Of a stretch of DNA of 64,000 nucleotides, positions 22,870 through 34,019 are shown one piece after another. The position numbers were made by a program, and so were the translations under genes. The stretch is from Neoceratodus forsteri (lineage: Eukaryota; Chordata; Ceratodontiformes; Ceratodontidae): assembly GCA_016271365.2 (NCBI GenBank), contig CM057453.1:1094198501-1094262500 (forward strand). Reading direction: 5' to 3'. How positions within the stretch are numbered: the stretch's first letter is position 1; every line of letters begins with the position of its first letter. The notes under the pieces were generated by a model, which had not been told where the DNA came from, did not search any database, and saw nothing but the letters and a program-made list of their open reading frames with translations.

Positions 22870-23215
22870 GGTACTACCTTAAGTGCACAGCTGCACACTG
22901 TAAATCGGAGCAGCTGTTTGTGGCCTTCGCGCCACAACACCTGGGCAAACTGGTATCTAAATAAACTATTTTCAGGTGGCTTGTCTGCTGTATTTTACTT
23001 TGTTACACAAGCACAACAAACCTCTTCCGGGCCTAGTTAGAGCTCATTCCACCAGAGGGATTTCTACCCCCTTAAAGAATGTTTCCCTAAGAGGCATTTG
23101 TGCTGCCACCATTTGGAATTCGGTGCACACCTTTGTGAAGCACTATAGCCTGGACATTGCCACCAGGCGCCATGCTGGTTTCAGCTTGGCAGTCTTTCAA
23201 GGACTCTTGTCCTGA
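22870..23215 (+). pseudogene. DIRS-C1 tyrosine recombinase, C-terminal part
   Basis: Begins after the deletion at LRYYL and ends at a TGA after FQGLLS (23215). The HSTRG box (about 23044) and final Tyr (VKHYSLDIATRR, about 23138) remain. The Arg box is deleted, and stops occur near 22960 and 23035. It could not catalyse recombination. Confidence 0.76.
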
Positions 23216-23294
23216 TTTGCTGTATGTCAGCCATCCTTCACCTTTCCTCTTCCTGGGCTTAGTCGCCTCCTTGGCTCGGGACTGCTTGGGAATC

Positions 23295-23713
23295 TATCCT
23301 AATGGTTATAGCCTGCTGCAAGAGTTCCCACTTGAAGTAAGATAGTACAGTTACGTAATAACTTACCATAACAGATCTTCGAGGCGAGCTCTTGCAGCAG
23401 GCATTGCTTTCCCACCTTTCTTTCCCCTGGTGAGGTTTACAGCATGTCTTCGACAAGCTTTGCCTGGTTCACATGCTAGGGTCCGTTCGCGGGACTTGGC
23501 GGGGGAACTGAGGTGGAGCCAGGGTCCGCCCCCTTTTATGGCGTGACTGTCGGGGTGGATCCGACGTCGGGGGCGGTCCATGCTGGGTACTGCTAACTAC
23601 GTTTTTCTCCGGTGGGTCCTAAGGCCTGCGTTATTAGTCCTAATGGTTATTGCCTGCTGCAAGAGCTCCTCTCGAAGATTTACTATTTCGGTAAGTTCTT
23701 ACGTAACTGTATT
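23295..23713 (+). repeat. DIRS-C1 ICR and right ITR
   Basis: The ICR (about 23295-23405) has AAGTAAGATAGTACAGTTACG between inverted copies of the GCCTGCTGCAAGAG terminal motif. The right ITR ends CGGTAAGTTCTTACGTAACTG. The family-C ITR also carries a GGCGGTCC block. Confidence 0.8.
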
Positions 23714-23725
23714 TTCCCTTTCATA

Positions 23726-24440
23726 TAGAAGCCCCATCTCCAGTTCTAATGACTGATGCCTCAGGCTTGGGTTAGGGGGCTCATTTTAAAAATCGACAAA
23801 CGCAGGGTACATGGTCACCACTAGAACTGACCCTCCATATCAGTATTGTGGAGACAAAGGCAGTTCTTTACGCTTTACAAGTGTTTCAACCGGACCTTCA
23901 TCCAGGCCCCGAATTGATTCAGATGGACGACATGTCTGTCGTCTGTTACATCAACAGACAAGGGGAATCTCACTCCTGTCCTATCTGTCGGGAGGCAATG
24001 AGAGTGTGGTTCTGGGCTCTAGACCACGGCCTACGGCTTACCACAGCTCATGTTCCAGGAGTCCAAAACACCTTAGTTGACACCCTTAGCTGGTCACGGT
24101 TGAGGACTCCCAAATGGGAACTCCTGCAGTATGTTGCGGACGATCTCTTTCGAAGATGGGGTCATCCAGAGCTGGACCTCTTCTCGTGACCGTACAACAC
24201 AAAACTGCCCAGTTTCTGCTTGCTTGATCAAGGGCCTCGTGTTTTCTGGTGAGACACATTGTCCCTCTGCTGGACAGGGAGGTTTCTGTATACCTTCCTT
24301 CCCTTCCTTTCTTCTCCTGCAAGGAATTATACTCAAACTCCAAGCGGAGGGCGCGAAGATGATTCTCATATCACCGCTTTGGCCTCGTCAGATATGGATC
24401 CCTCTGCTGCAGTAGCTGATGGTGGAGCCTCCAATTCCTC
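23726..24440 (+). pseudogene. DIRS-C2 RNase H and MT-like segment
   Basis: RNase H starts VLMTDASGLG, has a TAG (about 23774), and continues open at 23848-24189: LYALQVF, then QMDDMSVVCYINRQG where other families have QTDN, and LVDTLSWSR. The MT-like part has WGHPELDLFS then TGA, and a frameshifted FLYTFLPFL. Decayed. Confidence 0.76.
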
Positions 24441-24499
24441 TGCCCTTGTCTTCTCACTTACTGTCGTAAGAGCAGGGCAGGCTGGTTCACCCGGATCTC

Positions 24500-25086
24500 C
24501 GATCCCTACCTCTACATGCATGGCACCTGCAGACATAGCCACTTCCTGTTTTGGAGTCTCCTCTAGAGTGACTGAGGTCCTAGTGGCAGCCAGAAAACCA
24601 TCCAGTCAGGCTACTTATGCCTTTAAGTGGAAGCGCTTTAGCTTGTGGACCACTAATGGGTCTGGACCACCTTCTGTGCCCTTTGAATACTGTCCTCGAG
24701 TGCTTCCTCTCACTGTCAGATGCGGGCCTTCACTATTGTTCCACTAATGTGCACCTTTCTACAATCTCAGCCTACCATGCACCAGTGGATGGCAAATATG
24801 TTGCAAGTCGGATTTGGCCTGAACATTAAGAGGGATACTTCATCTTAAGCCTCCCATTCGGGATCCTATCCCTCCTTGGGATCTTTTATTTTTGTTAGAG
24901 AAACTTGCGTTGCCTCTTATCGAGCCAGCCGCGGATTGCGAGCTGCACTTTCTGTCATGGAAAGCGTTGTTTTTAGTTGCTGTAACTTCTGCCTGGAGGA
25001 TTTCCGAGCTTCAGGCTCTGATGTCTAAAGAGCCGTATTTAATTTTCCACAAAGACCTGACGTCCTTGAGGACTAATCTTAAGATC
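24500..25086 (+). pseudogene. DIRS-C2 tyrosine recombinase, N-terminal part
   Basis: Core-binding region with AARKPSSQATYAFKWKRFSL (about 24590). A frameshift follows near 24690. The Arg box reads VTSAWRISELQAL (about 24980), keeping one of the paired Arg residues. It runs to TNLKI at the C3 insertion; the rest is at 51353-51819. Confidence 0.78.
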
Positions 25087-25376
25087 TTCCTTAGAGAGGG
25101 TTCCTGCAATTGGTCTTCACATATAGGACTATGCCCCTTGATATCAGGTTCTAACGGCAAACTTGTAGCTAGTAATCAGCGGGGACCGCCCCCGTCAGGT
25201 GATGCAACGTCAGTCCGACTGTAAAAGGGGCGGTCCTGCACCTGCTTTCCAGTTCTTTCCCGCAGTTGCTTGAGTTAGTTCGGCAGACATGTTAGAACAG
25301 CAATCAGTCACCCGCTTTATATTCATCGTTTTCTTCGTATTCCTCATAACCTTTTCAGCAATTTTCGAATGAGTGT
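25087..25376 (+). repeat. DIRS-C3 left ITR and leader
   Basis: The outer part (AGAGAGGGTTCCTGCA, TCTTCACATATAGGACT) is the reverse complement of the C3 right terminus near 51265-51310. CAGCGGGGACCGCCCCCG is the inverse of the GGGGGCGGTCCCTGCTG block at about 51207. Confidence 0.8.
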
Positions 25377-25910
25377 ATGTCTGCTCGCCCAAATAAGAAG
25401 TGCACCATGTGCGGCACTCAAATCACGCACAGGGACAACCACTCCCATCGCCTCTTCTGCCTGGGGCCTAAGCACAACTCGCCGAGTGTGCTGTCTGCCA
25501 GGATTCAGCTGAACACACTGACCCGATTTAGGCGATCCGTGGCCCGCCCTTCTACCCATCGGCTAGCTTCTATGGAAAAGGAGCTCCAGGAGCTTAGAGA
25601 GAGGTCGCCGGCCCCAAGGAAGAAAAAGGACAAGAAGCGCCGGGAGAGGAGCCTGTCGCCACGAGGAAGGCCTTCTACCTCCAGGACCGTGAGTACTACT
25701 CTTCCAGGCCCTCTGTCCGCTTCTGTGGGCCAGGCGCATTCTCTCCCTCCTGCCGAGGTGAGCGGGCAGACAGGGGTAGCCTCTCTTGAGGTTTCTATTG
25801 CTTCTCCTTTGTGTAGCACTGCCGCTAAGTCACCCTGCCGCCGGGCGTCCGGCCTAGACCGATCAGTCTGTCCGCAGTATCTCTGCTGCAGCCAGCCTGG
25901 TTGCGATTGA
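25377..25910 (+). pseudogene. DIRS-C3 gag-like gene, N-terminal part
   Basis: Open for 177 codons. The Cys/His cluster has C-x2-CG and CLG followed by H, but the inner Cys of HSTC-type is Arg-Leu-Phe and the last Cys pair is lost. A basic Lys/Arg/Ser-rich linker follows. The rest of gag is missing through the internal deletion. Confidence 0.7.
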
Positions 25911-25984
25911 TAAGTCTGACGACTGACCACCCATCGGTGAGGATCTCAACAGCGGCATGAGTGTGCTCGCAGGGGACCCTTCAT

Positions 25985-26050
25985 CCCTGAGTTTTCAACA
26001 AGTACCTAGTGGTAGTAGCGGCCTTTCTCCGCTGCAAGGGCATCTGTTTG
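25985..26050 (+). pseudogene. DIRS-C3 RT fragment before B2
   Basis: Encodes about 20 residues matching the segment just before the catalytic box (VVVAAFLRCKGICL). The next codon TTC and the YLDDW box lie after B2 at 42598. Short, but its continuity with 42598 is exact. Confidence 0.75.
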
Positions 26051-26395
26051 TTCAAACAACATGTCTTGCTGTATTCTGACATATGCAGTTAGCCCCAGCA
26101 CTTGAACTGCCTCAGAGATGAAAGAGTTAACTCTATGCAGAAGCATAGAACGTTGAGCTCAAGCTCGGATTTCAAACCTCTGGCTGTGGTGCTTTAGAGT
26201 GTAACTGTCAGATTCTTTACTCCACCGAACCGTGAAGTCGCTCCGGAGATTGCTCCTTCACTCGGTTCGGTAAAGTTTCCTGAAAGTGTCGTTTTTCACC
26301 GATTTATTGTTTCGGTTTTCAAGTCTCTGTCTACAGTACAGTAAGTGTGTAGATGGGTAGTGAATCGTTTTATTTTATTCTGTGGAAATTGTCAT
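26051..26395 (+). mobile_element. DIRS-B2 left ITR and leader
   Basis: Starts TTCAAACAACATG and CTTGCTGTATTCTGACATATG, the inverse of the family-B right terminus at about 42530-42560. The internal GAACGTTGAGCTCAAGCTCG is likewise inverted at 42448-42470. A4 then interrupts the leader at 26396; the leader resumes at 32245, ahead of gag. Confidence 0.85.
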
Positions 26396-26666
26396 TTCTA
26401 GGGACATGGATATGTTGTTCATCCACACTTATTGGCAGGTTCCTTGCCGCTTTAAATCTTGCCGGAAGGTCTTCAAGCTGGCTCCTCCCACCCACCCGGG
26501 TGGTAAAACTCTCAGCTCCGCCCCATGACGCCAGATCTTCCTTACCGCTTGGAAGCTCAGGTTCCCTCCTTAGCGCTCTGCGTTTTTCGACTGGTTCCTG
26601 ATTCTTGATTCGTCCAAATTTAGTTTTGAAGTTTTCTAAACTTGGTCTTCTTTCCTCGCGGCTGCG
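26396..26666 (+). repeat. DIRS-A4 left ITR and leader
   Basis: TTCTAGGGACATGG start, then ATATGTTGTTCATCC and the CCGCTTTAAATCTTGCCGG core, inverse of the right ITR at 32021-32244. The leader (26550-26666) matches A5. Confidence 0.82.
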
Positions 26667-28909
26667 ATGGACGGTTCGTTTCCGGCTCTCGGGGCGCTCT
26701 GGCAGGCGGAATATCTCAGGACTGATCTGCACTCCACGTCGCGTATACTGCCTCAACTTGGACCATGACCCATAAGTTTGTAGTTGTGCTGCGCCTTTTC
26801 GACCAACGTCCTGGAGGATCGTGCGGTCCAATTTAGGCTTGGGCGCCCCGAGGATTTTTCCCACCGGTAAAATCTATAGAGGCTCATCGGGCGATGTCCA
26901 CGTCAGCTGACTCGGCTGAGCAGCTCGAACTCTCTATCGCCCTGGAGGAGGCGGCGGCCAAGGCCGCATCTCCCTCCTCCTCGGTCGCGGCATTTATCCA
27001 GCTCTCTTTGAGTTCCTCTCATTTGGCTTCGTTCAAGGAGCTTCGCCAGTCCCTCTCCACGAAGGGAGACGGGGCCATCGGGACTCGCCTCTCAGCCCAG
27101 GTCGAGGGAGTCGCAGGGTAAGTCCCATCGTCGGCGTTTGTGGGAGTGGGAGAGGTCTCCTTCCCCGGACTGCCGACCGTCGACTTCAGTCAAGGTTGCG
27201 GCTCAGAGGCCTGGTTTACTTGGTGTCCCTGGCCAGGCCAGCCGGCCGAGACTCCGCCGACTCCAGTAGAGTTTTCTCTCGACCCGTCACACCCGGCGGT
27301 CGACTGCAAGAGCCACAACCTTTGCGGTTTCGGTGGAGGCCAAGGTTCTGCCTGCACCTTCGGGGCAGCAGTCCTCGGTCAAAGTGTCTGAGCCGAGGGA
27401 AGAGCGGGTGTTCCCCGCTCCTTCCCAGACCCGCCCTCGGTTTCGCCGAGGATCTGGTTCTCTGTCTCGGTCTTCTTCTCGGTCAAGCTGCTCCCGCCGA
27501 CTTAGGCGGTCTCGGTCGGGGCACAGAGTTAAGTGGCAACACCGTTCCTCCTCATCTTCCTCCTCGGATGAGGAGAGGCTTCGACGCAGATGGCGTCGAC
27601 TTTACGAGGAGTTTGTGGCAGCAGTTGCTGTTGTCCGGGAATCAATCGACTCCGATTCATTCCCTGTCTATCAAGCAGCTGCCGCCTGAACTGCCGACGC
27701 AACCGCTCGCTGCAGTCGAGGTGCCCACTTCTGGGCCGGTTGTTCGACCAAATCTTGCTGCCCCACCAATTATGGTGGAACCTCAGTCGGGTCACGGCCT
27801 GTCCCGCAGGTTGTCGATCACCCTCACTCCTGCCTGCCCTTGGCAGGTGAGGAGAGGCTCAGGCCTGAGGCGGCTCTTTGCAGACCCTTCGGAGTCCGAC
27901 GATGACTCCTCCGTGTTCCCCAGGCGGGTGGGCCTTCAGTCCTCCCTGGACTGGTCTTTGAACGACAGCCCATCGTCCTTCTCTGGGTCTGCTTAGGCTC
28001 ATCTTGGAGTTCATTGGGATGCAGCTCGAGCCCGTGTCCAAACGGGCCTATTATCCCCTGACGGAGATCCTAGACCGAGGGGATTCGCCTTTGGAGGCCT
28101 TCCCTGTGGCTGAGGCCATTGTCGGCCCAGCCTTGGAGCTTTGGCAGCGGCCTACTTCCTGTCCTGTGCCCTCGGCCAGGATGGCCAGGAAGTATGCAGT
28201 CCCTATCGGTTCTTTGCCCGGTTTTTCGGAGCACCCCTCTGCTGAGGGGTTAATTACCAATAACGTCTTCCAGCGTTCCGTGAACGCTCGGGATGTGGAT
28301 AGGCCCCCCGACAAAGAGTCCAAAAGGATGGACTGTGTCGAGTGCAAGGTTTACGCCACGTCCTCCCTAGGCCTCCGACAGGCCAGCTCGGCCATGCTGA
28401 TGGCACATTTCTCCCACGCCCTCTTGGGCTCCCTGGATGAGGTGATCCCTCTCCTCCCGGCCGACCTGCGGACCACAGTCTGGCAGGTGCGGGACCAGGG
28501 TAGGGCGGTGGCTAAGCAGCAGCTTCAGACTGCTCTGGACATAGGTGATTCCTGTGCCAGGTCAGTAGCGGCCACGGTGGCCATGCGCCGCAGAGCGTGG
28601 CTGAGGATATCCACCTTCTCAGCGGATACCCAGCACAAGTTGGTGGACATCCCCTTCTTGGGGACTGACCTCTTCGGCCCTGGAGTGGAGGGACACCTCC
28701 AGGGGACTAAGAAGTCCAGTGCCACTCTGGACTCTGTCACCCCCGCCCAGAGGGACAAGGGCCGCCGGCAACCTTTGCATAAGCCCCTTCGGCCCCTGCG
28801 GCACGACCGGCCCATCAACACCAGCATGAGGGCCAGCAGGCTTGCACTTGGCATCCGGAACCCAAGCCAGCGGCTTCCTCTTTGGGGAAGCAAGGAGGTA
28901 AAGGCCTAG
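26667..28909 (+). pseudogene. DIRS-A4 gag-like gene, broken
   Basis: Start ATG at 26667. The N-terminal Cys/His cluster is scrambled by indels. The best piece is a 301-codon open frame at 28004-28909, with FPVAEAIVGPALELW, MAHFSHALLGSLDEV, MRRRAWLRISTF and LGTDLFGPGVEGHLQ, so the C-terminal half is almost intact. An Arg/Ser-rich stretch lies at 27440-27540. It is a good reference copy for the gag C-terminal domain. Confidence 0.78.
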
Positions 28910-30842
28910 GAGCTCCATCGGCCGGTCCCTCTTCCAAGTCTGCTCAGTGACGGGCTGAGGGGCGTTGCCCCCGGCCTCGTCACCCCTACCCGGCTCCCCC
29001 CATGGGGGGTCGGCTCTGCTACTTCCTTTCCGCCTGGTCCGCTATCACCAGAGACCGCTGGGTGTTGGAGGTGGTAGGAAAGGGCCTGCCTCTGGAGTTC
29101 GAGCACGCCCCACCCTTCCGAGCCATCGCCCCTCGGGGGGGCCACGGGGTCTGCAGCCTCTCCGTCGGCCCACCGAGCCGATATTGCCCTGCTCCTCGAA
29201 AAAGAGGTGATCAGGAAGGTGGCGGATCCTCCTCCTGACCCGGGGTTTGTGTCCAGGTACTTCCTGGTCCCCAAACGGACGGGGGGCTGACGCCCCATTC
29301 TCGACCCGCATGACCTGAACAACTTCCTAAGGTCTCGGACCTTCTGGATGGTCACTTTGACTCAGATTCCCCATCCTTGGAACAAGGCATGTGGCTCTGT
29401 TCCCTGGACCTCCAGGACGCATTCTTTATGTTTCAATCCGTCCGTTTCTTTAGAGACTTCTCCACTTCAGAGCAGAGGGATCTCTTTTCGAGCTCCGAGC
29501 CATACCCTTCGGCCTCTTCCCAGCTCCCAGGGTCTTCTCCAATGCATTGCAGTGGTGACAGCATTCCTGCAGCACCGAAGGGTCCGGGTGTACCCCTACC
29601 CGGATGGCTGGCTGATTGCAACCCTCTCCAGAGTGGAGGTGGAGCGGTCCGGAGTTCTGGCCTTCTAGGTTGCTCTCAGATGGGTCTCCTCTCCAACGGA
29701 GCCAAGTCGGAACCCGTGCCAAAGCAGGTGATCCTTTCATCGGGACAGAGCTCGACTCTTCGAGCCAGAGCTCGGCTCCCGGCGGACAGGGCCGAGGTTC
29801 TTCCTCCTTTACCCAATTATGTCTGATTGGGCAATCGCGCCCTGCCCGGGACTTCCTGGGCCTCGTGGCGGCCTGCACCAGCGTGGTCTGTTGAGCCCGT
29901 TGGTGTATGCGTCCCCTTCAGTGGGGACTGGCCAGCCAGTGGTCACGACGCTGCGATCCTTTGGACCAGCCCGTGACAGTAACCCAGGGGATGTGGGACG
30001 CTCTCCAATGGCGGACCGTTCCAGCACATCCGCAGGAGGGCATCCATCGACCGCCCCGAGTCGACGGTCTTCTTCGACCGATGCATCTCTGATGGGTTGG
30101 GGTGCCCATCAAGGGGAGCGCAGAGTGCACTGCCTCTGGTCCCCTCGGGAGTCCCGATGCCATTTCAACCTGCTGGAGCTTCATGCGGTCCACCTAGCTC
30201 GCATCGCCTTCGCTCCGTTTATATGGGGTCAAGTGGTTCAGGTCCAGGCGGACAATACCACGACCATGTACTGCCTAACCGGCCAGGACTGGACACGCTC
30301 CTTTCCGTTATGTAAGGAGGTTCTCCGCATTTGGTCTCGTGCGCAGCCTGGAGGCGGTTTCCTAGCCATTTTGATGGCAGGAGCCTCCAACACCCTGGCC
30401 GATGCCCTAAGCCGGATAGGAGCTGTGCCTCACGAGGGGTTCTCTCCTGCCGGAGGTAGCAGAAGATCTTTCTCCCTCTGGGTCACGCCTCGGGCGGACC
30501 TTTTCCCCTCCAGGGAGAATGCGAAGCCGAGACTGTTTCATGCCCACCCCTCTCAGCAGGACTCGCTGTAAGGGGATGCCTTTCGAGGCCGCGGACCCTG
30601 GGCCTCTTCTACGCCTTTCCCCCATTTCCCTTGATCCACAAGGCAAGGAGGGACAAGGGGCAGGTGATTCTGGTAGCCCCAGACTGGTTCCGCCAGCTCT
30701 GGTTTCCAGCTGTCCTCAGTCTCAGCTCCAGGCTCCCGAGGCGGCTTCCAGCCCGCCCGGACCTGATCTCTGTTATCAGGGGAAGGTATTCCATCCAGAC
30801 CTTCAGTCCCTGCACCTGGCGGCCTGGTTCCTGTGCGGCTAG
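28910..30842 (+). pseudogene. DIRS-A4 pol, heavily decayed
   Basis: RT start region SAITRDRWVLEVVGKGLPLEFE (29002-29238). TGA at 29288 replaces a Trp codon before RPI. Frameshifts follow, and the catalytic box reads YPDGW (about 29598), which loses both invariant positions. RNase H has STDASLMGWG (about 30078) and VQADNTTTMYCL. The MT-like part has TPRADLFPSREN. More degraded than A1 or A2 pol. Confidence 0.8.
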
Positions 30843-31877
30843 TTGCCAGGCCTTGGGTCTTCCGGCGAGGTCCTTGACGTTGTTGAGGCGTCCTGCCAGG
30901 AGTCGACCGGATAATGCTACGCCTTCAAATGGAAGAGTTTCTCCATTTGGTGTTAGGATAGGACCTGGTCCCTTCTCCTGTTCCTTGGCGAGCATTCCGG
31001 ACTACCTGTGGTCCTTTCTTCTTCTTCTTCTTCTTCAGCAAGGGCTTCGGTCGACGACCCTTAAGGTGCTCCTGGCAGCCACCTCTGTCCTCTGGGTGCG
31101 GGCCGGAAGGCAGTTGGTGGCGCAGGAAAGGTGGTCTGGTGCTTTTCCAAGGCCTTGATCACGCTTCCCCTCCAGGGTGAGAATCTCCACCTCCATGGGA
31201 TCTACCGCTGGTATTGGCTTAGCTCACGGGCAAGCCATTCGAACCAATGCACAGGTGCGATTCTCCCACCTGTTGTGGAAGAACACCTTCTCGGTGGCTA
31301 CCACGTCAATCAGAAGGATGGGAGAGCTCCAGGCGCTTCCTTCGAGTCTCCCTATCTGGTCTTCCACAGGGACAAGGTTGTCCTGCGCCCCACCCAAAGT
31401 TCCTTCCGAAGGTGGTGTTGGAGCTTCACCTTAACCGGGTGTTGACTCTGCCAGGGTTCTACCCCATTCACACCTCGGAGGCCGCATATAGGCTCTATTT
31501 GGACCCTAGTTGAGCGCTCACCGTCTCAGGGAGCGTAGGGCTGAAGTTCGGGAGAGGTTCGCCAGCTGTTTGTCATCTACACTGAAGCTGCACCTGGCAG
31601 ACTTGCAGCCAAGCGGACGATGAGCGAGTGGGTCACCTCCTGCATAGATCTCTGCTATAGGTGGGTGGGCATGGAGCCTCCCAGAGGGATAAGAGCTCAT
31701 TTTACCCAGCATACCGCTGCATCGGTGGCTGCTTCCGGGGATGTCCCTATCCAGGATATCTGCAGGGCTCCTACCTGGAAGTCTGCACATACCTTATTTA
31801 CCCCCACCACATCGATCTTGGGTCACGCCGGGATGCTGGTTTGGGGCCTCTGTTCTCCAGTCTTTATTCCCTAAGTT
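30843..31877 (+). pseudogene. DIRS-A4 tyrosine recombinase, decayed
   Basis: Recognisable N-terminal part near 30890-30950, then a CTT-triplet expansion (31016-31036) not in other copies. The C-terminal part is open at 31620-31874. The second box reads HFTQH, so the HxxR Arg is lost. The final Tyr region is frameshifted (TPTTSI where others have THYHI). Nonfunctional. Confidence 0.78.
31016..31036. repeat. (CTT)n microsatellite in A4 YR
   Basis: About seven CTT/TTC units between the TGGTCC and CAGCAAGGGCTTCGG codons of YR. Other A copies have only one or two units here, so it expanded after the gene died. Confidence 0.75.
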
Positions 31878-31937
31878 GGGGTGTGTGCCTTGCCTCCCTC
31901 CTCCCGGAGAACTGCTAGGAATCTGCCAATAAGTGAG

Positions 31938-32244
31938 GATGAACAACATATCCATGTCCCTAGAAATGCAGATTACTCACCTGTAACAGGAGTTCTAGGA
32001 ATGGTATATGTTGTTCATCCACATGACCCACCCGACCTCCCCGGCTTTGACGCACAACCTGGCTTCCAGCAGGCTAGATCTGGCGTCATGGGGCAGAGCC
32101 GAGAGTTTTACCACCCGGGTGGGTGGGAGGAGCCAGCTTGAAGACCTTCCGGCAAGATTTAAAACGGCAAGGAACCTGCCAATAAGTGTGGATGAACAAC
32201 ATATACCATTCCAAGAACTCCTGTTACAGGTGAGTAACCTGTAT
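31938..32244 (+). repeat. DIRS-A4 ICR and right ITR
   Basis: The ICR (31938-32020) is the inverse of the joined termini, with CCCTAGAAATGCAGATTACTC at the joint. The right ITR (32021-32244) ends ACAGGTGAGTAACCTGTAT, with an intact terminal palindrome. Confidence 0.87.
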
Positions 32245-32456
32245 TTCTTCGGTTCCCTAGCAGTCGGTGCAGTTGGGAACAGACTATTTCTGTTTGAATC
32301 TTTCCTTTTGAATTTGTGCCGGTTGCCGGTTCCAATCGGTTCCAAAAAACCCGGACTTTAACCGGTTTCTTTCCACAACCTGTAACACGGTTGGTTACCA
32401 ATCGGAGAGTATTACCTCGTGTAAAAGCTGTTAATGGTAATTTTGTTAGTCTGGCC

Positions 32457-34019
32457 ATGTCTGAGAAACCCAAGAAGAAAACGGGACCCACTGGGTTTCA
32501 ACACTGTGGTGAGTGTGGGGAGGATTTTGCTAAAGCTGATCTTCACCACATCTGTGTTTGTCTGGGGTTTGACCACCCCAAAACAGACTGCCAAATCTGT
32601 AAAAAAAAAAAAATTTTCCCAAAGCCACTATGGATAAAAGATTGAGTCAGCTAAAGGAAAGGGAGGCTGAGAAGTCCACTAACCCAAATGGCCAGCCTGG
32701 TTCAGTTGTGGACGAACCGGAGGAGGTGCCCACTGAACTGGGCGATACCTCCTCGGGCAAAAGGAGATCAGACTCGATGGGGTTGGTTCCGCCAAAAAGA
32801 AAAAGGAAATCACCCAGTTCGGATCCAGAACCACGTACTCCAACTGCTGATGAGCTAGCCAAAGCGATAAGTATTGTTCAGTCGGGTTGGTTGGATCCTA
32901 CTCCATCGGATTACGATCCAGATTCCCATTATGAATTGGAGTGGGAGGGGGAAGAAGACTATCCAGAACAAGATGATGAGGATGATAATGATTTAGAAGG
33001 TCTGGATGTGCCCATTGAAACGGACATCTCCCCAGACAGACCCTCCAATGTCTTCCCCTCCCAGGCTTTCAGAGTCCCCTTCCCACTTTCTGTTCTACAG
33101 TAAGGTGGCTGAAACCCTCCAGCTCCCTATGGTAGAAGCTGCAGAGGAGGAGGAAGAGGAGCCTGATTTTTGTCGATGTTGGATATCCCAGAGTCTAAAA
33201 GGCTGTCTATTCCCCTCCACAAATCTTTGGGGAAACAGACAAAAAATGTTCTTCAGACACTGAACTGTTTACTTCCAGTGGACAAAAGAATGGACAGGAG
33301 GTACATGTTGTCAGGCTCAGGTACGGAGTTTTCGTACAATCATAGCAGCCATGTTGGGGTAGTGCAGGCTGCAGCCTGTGACAGGGCTAACATACCTTTG
33401 GCTTCACACACCCCAGATAACAACTCCAGGAAGGTGAATGCCATGGCCAAAAAACAATATTTGGCATCCTCCTTGGGACTCAGACTGGCAAACTATATGG
33501 TCTATGCAGCTAGGTACCAGAAGTCCAGGTGGGATACTGTTCTGGAACTGGCCAAATAGGTTTCTTCCCCCAAGCTGGCCAAAGAGCTGGAGGAGGCATC
33601 CAAGGTACAATTCCATGCTGCTGTGGACTCAAATGATGTGGCATCGTGAGTTATGACTACATCTGTGTGTCTCAGGAGATTCGCTTGGCTCAGATGTACT
33701 AGCCTTTCACAGGACACCCAGGCTAAGGGCGTGGATTTCCCTGTAGTAGGTAATTATCTGTTTGGGGAGCAGACATAGGTTTACATGAAGAAAATGGATG
33801 AATACAGGACTACTTACAGGAGTGCTCAGGCCAAGGAATGGCAAGCCACTCCTCCGAGGTAGCAGTCTAGGGGCAGGCCCTTTCACAGGCCTTTCTACCA
33901 AGCCCAGGCCTCTTCTCCCTTCCCACAGAGGGAGTTCTTCCAAGGGAGAGGCAGGAGGGGGATGAGCAGGACTGCATCCTCTTCCCAGTCTAAGGCTCCT
34001 GCCAAGCAGACACCCTGAT
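32457..34019 (+). pseudogene. DIRS-B2 gag-like gene
   Basis: ATG 32457 (MSEKPKKKTGPTGFQHC). The Cys/His cluster is present (C-x2-CG, D-x-H, CLG, H, C-x2-C), but one residue is missing between the middle Cys pair. A poly-A run near 32600 carries a frameshift. The next piece (32630-33103) is Ser/Pro-rich and then strongly acidic (EGEEDYPEQDDEDDND). The piece at 33170-33559 has KRMDRRYMLSGSGTEF and ASSLGLRLANYMVYAA. The end has RRFAWLRCTSLS and a basic RGRPFHRPF tail. Confidence 0.77.

Larger units (their letters stand above)
21677..23713 (+). mobile_element. DIRS-C1, internally deleted 3' part
   Basis: Family-C element starting in the gag tail at the B1 right end. It carries an RT, then jumps at about 22850 straight into the YR C-terminus, missing RNase H, MT and the first half of YR. 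It ends with ICR and right ITR; C2 RNase H sequence follows. The deletion is internal because both flanks are C sequence in the correct order. Confidence 0.78.
23714..25086 (+). mobile_element. DIRS-C2, segment 1 (RNase H to mid YR)
   Basis: Begins at the C1 right end inside RNase H and proceeds into YR until C3 interrupts it at 25087. The frame resumes at 51353: ...NLKI before and FLTKVVPHFTLNQ after, sharing one TTC. Its 5' genes should lie to the left of the window. Confidence 0.82.
25087..26050 (+). mobile_element. DIRS-C3, segment 1 (left ITR, gag, RT scrap)
   Basis: Left end of C3 at the TTC 25087-25089 in the C2 YR. It holds the left ITR, the N-terminal gag and, after an internal deletion near 25930-25985, a short RT piece. 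B2 interrupts it at 26051; RT resumes at 42598. Confidence 0.84.
26396..32244 (+). mobile_element. DIRS-A4 retrotransposon, structurally complete
   Basis: Complete A-family architecture from the TTC at 26396 to the TTC at 32245, inserted in the B2 5' leader. All genes are present but decayed. Together with A3 it defines the A element length as about 5.8 kb. Confidence 0.88.
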
